Assembly (NCBI GenBank): GCA_947501635.1
Contig: CANMWT010000007.1
Coordinates: 124,001-188,000, forward strand
Reading direction: 5' to 3'
Source: an uncultured Roseobacter sp.
GTDB taxonomy: Bacteria > Pseudomonadota > Alphaproteobacteria > Rhodobacterales > Rhodobacteraceae
DNA length: 64,000 nucleotides
Shown one piece after another: positions 63,817-64,000 of this stretch. The position numbers and the translations under genes were made by a program. Positions within the stretch are counted from its first letter, which is position 1, and each line of letters starts with the position of its first letter. Below the pieces are notes generated by a model. The model was not told the DNA's origin and searched no databases. It saw only the letters and a program-made list of their open reading frames with translations.

Positions 63817-64000
63817 CTACAGAAAACCCAGTTGACTTAAAGCCAGGCGCGCATCTGTGCGTTGCGTCTCTGTCCCGAACAGCAGGTCGCGGTTCAGATC
63901 CCTTATCAATACGCTCAACGATCGCTCGCGCAGGCATTGGCGTACAAAAGGCGGCACATCCGATGGCTTCATGCTTAAAACACGTGCCGCTGACGGCGTG
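63817..64000 (-). CDS. C-terminal part of an unidentified protein, cut by the window end
   Basis: An open frame enters from the right edge and ends at TAG (63817-63819), encoding about 60 residues including MKPSDVPPFVRQCLRERSLS and ending LALSQLGFL. Composition and codon use look coding. An ATG at 63972 could be an internal methionine or the start of a 51-residue protein, but it has no ribosome-binding site. I do not recognise the family. Confidence 0.55.
   Translation of the reverse strand, partial: TPSAARVLSMKPSDVPPFVRQCLRERSLSVLIRDLNRDLLFGTETQRTDARLALSQLGFL

Noticed and set aside
1-64000. tRNA, rRNA, CRISPR arrays, insertion sequences, prophage or integrase genes
   Set aside because: Read for typical T-loop strings, regularly spaced repeats, transposases and integrases; none was found. 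The window looks like stable core chromosome.

Overview
The window is an ordinary-looking stretch of bacterial chromosome, GC-rich and densely coding, and it suggests an alphaproteobacterium of the Rhodobacterales, most likely the Roseobacter group. The evidence is the combination of a TIGR02302/DUF4175 membrane protein, a Hint-domain protein, a DUF1489 protein, short HisG with HisZ, a class II ribonucleotide reductase (NrdJ), a VPLP-type C-terminal sorting signal, TAXI-TRAP transport, and the argH/small lipoprotein/lysA layout. I see no rRNA, tRNA, CRISPR array, prophage or insertion sequence. All identifications rest on reading the protein sequences; no search was run.

Layout. 1-4.4 kb: the end of dihydrolipoyl dehydrogenase with its terminator, then a leftward run ftsE-ftsX-plsC-PPOX flavoprotein. 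4.6-12.2 kb: a zinc-ribbon membrane protein, then a leftward run argH-lipoprotein-lipoprotein-DUF2834-lysA-TIGR02302 that includes two small lipoprotein genes, with a TlpA-type thioredoxin diverging from argH. 12.2-16.5 kb: a Hint-domain protein, about 0.75 kb without a convincing gene, and an AraC regulator followed by an NmrA-like oxidoreductase and a DUF1772 protein. 16.5-25.6 kb: a leftward TAXI-TRAP transporter with a universal stress protein, a divergent class III aminotransferase, a Dabb protein, a PEP-mutase-superfamily enzyme, and an AraC regulator with an exported alpha/beta hydrolase. 25.6-35.6 kb: nrdJ, DUF1489, hisS-hisZ-hisG, slyX and dnaE. 35.9-45.3 kb: a rightward purine cluster, xdhA-xdhB-xdhC followed by a four-gene BMP-type ABC transporter, ended by a strong terminator. 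45.4-50 kb: a cytochrome c, a universal stress protein, a VPLPL-CTERM protein, gshA, a small membrane protein and rsmE. 50-56.8 kb: ubiA, an OmpA-family protein, a coiled-coil membrane protein and the leftward uvrC-pgsA-moaD-moaE run. 57-64 kb: a leftward run of an S49 peptidase, a small zinc-ribbon protein, a Ca2+/Na+ antiporter and a pteridine-reductase-like SDR; an ABC-2 exporter; a DMT transporter; a quinone oxidoreductase; and the end of an unidentified gene.

How the genes work together. The xdh/ABC cluster reads as uptake of a purine or nucleoside coupled to hypoxanthine/xanthine oxidation; moaD and moaE help make the molybdenum cofactor that XdhB needs. The TRAP genes form one transport unit with a stress-protein partner. 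The most unusual observation is a 38-bp near-identical repeat found twice in the purine cluster, once inside the xdhB reading frame and once just before the first permease gene. Other observations are a probably duplicated pair of very small lipoproteins, GTCCAC/GTGGAC inverted repeats upstream of both nrdJ and uvrC, and a palindrome plus hairpin in the gene-poor stretch near 13.9 kb.
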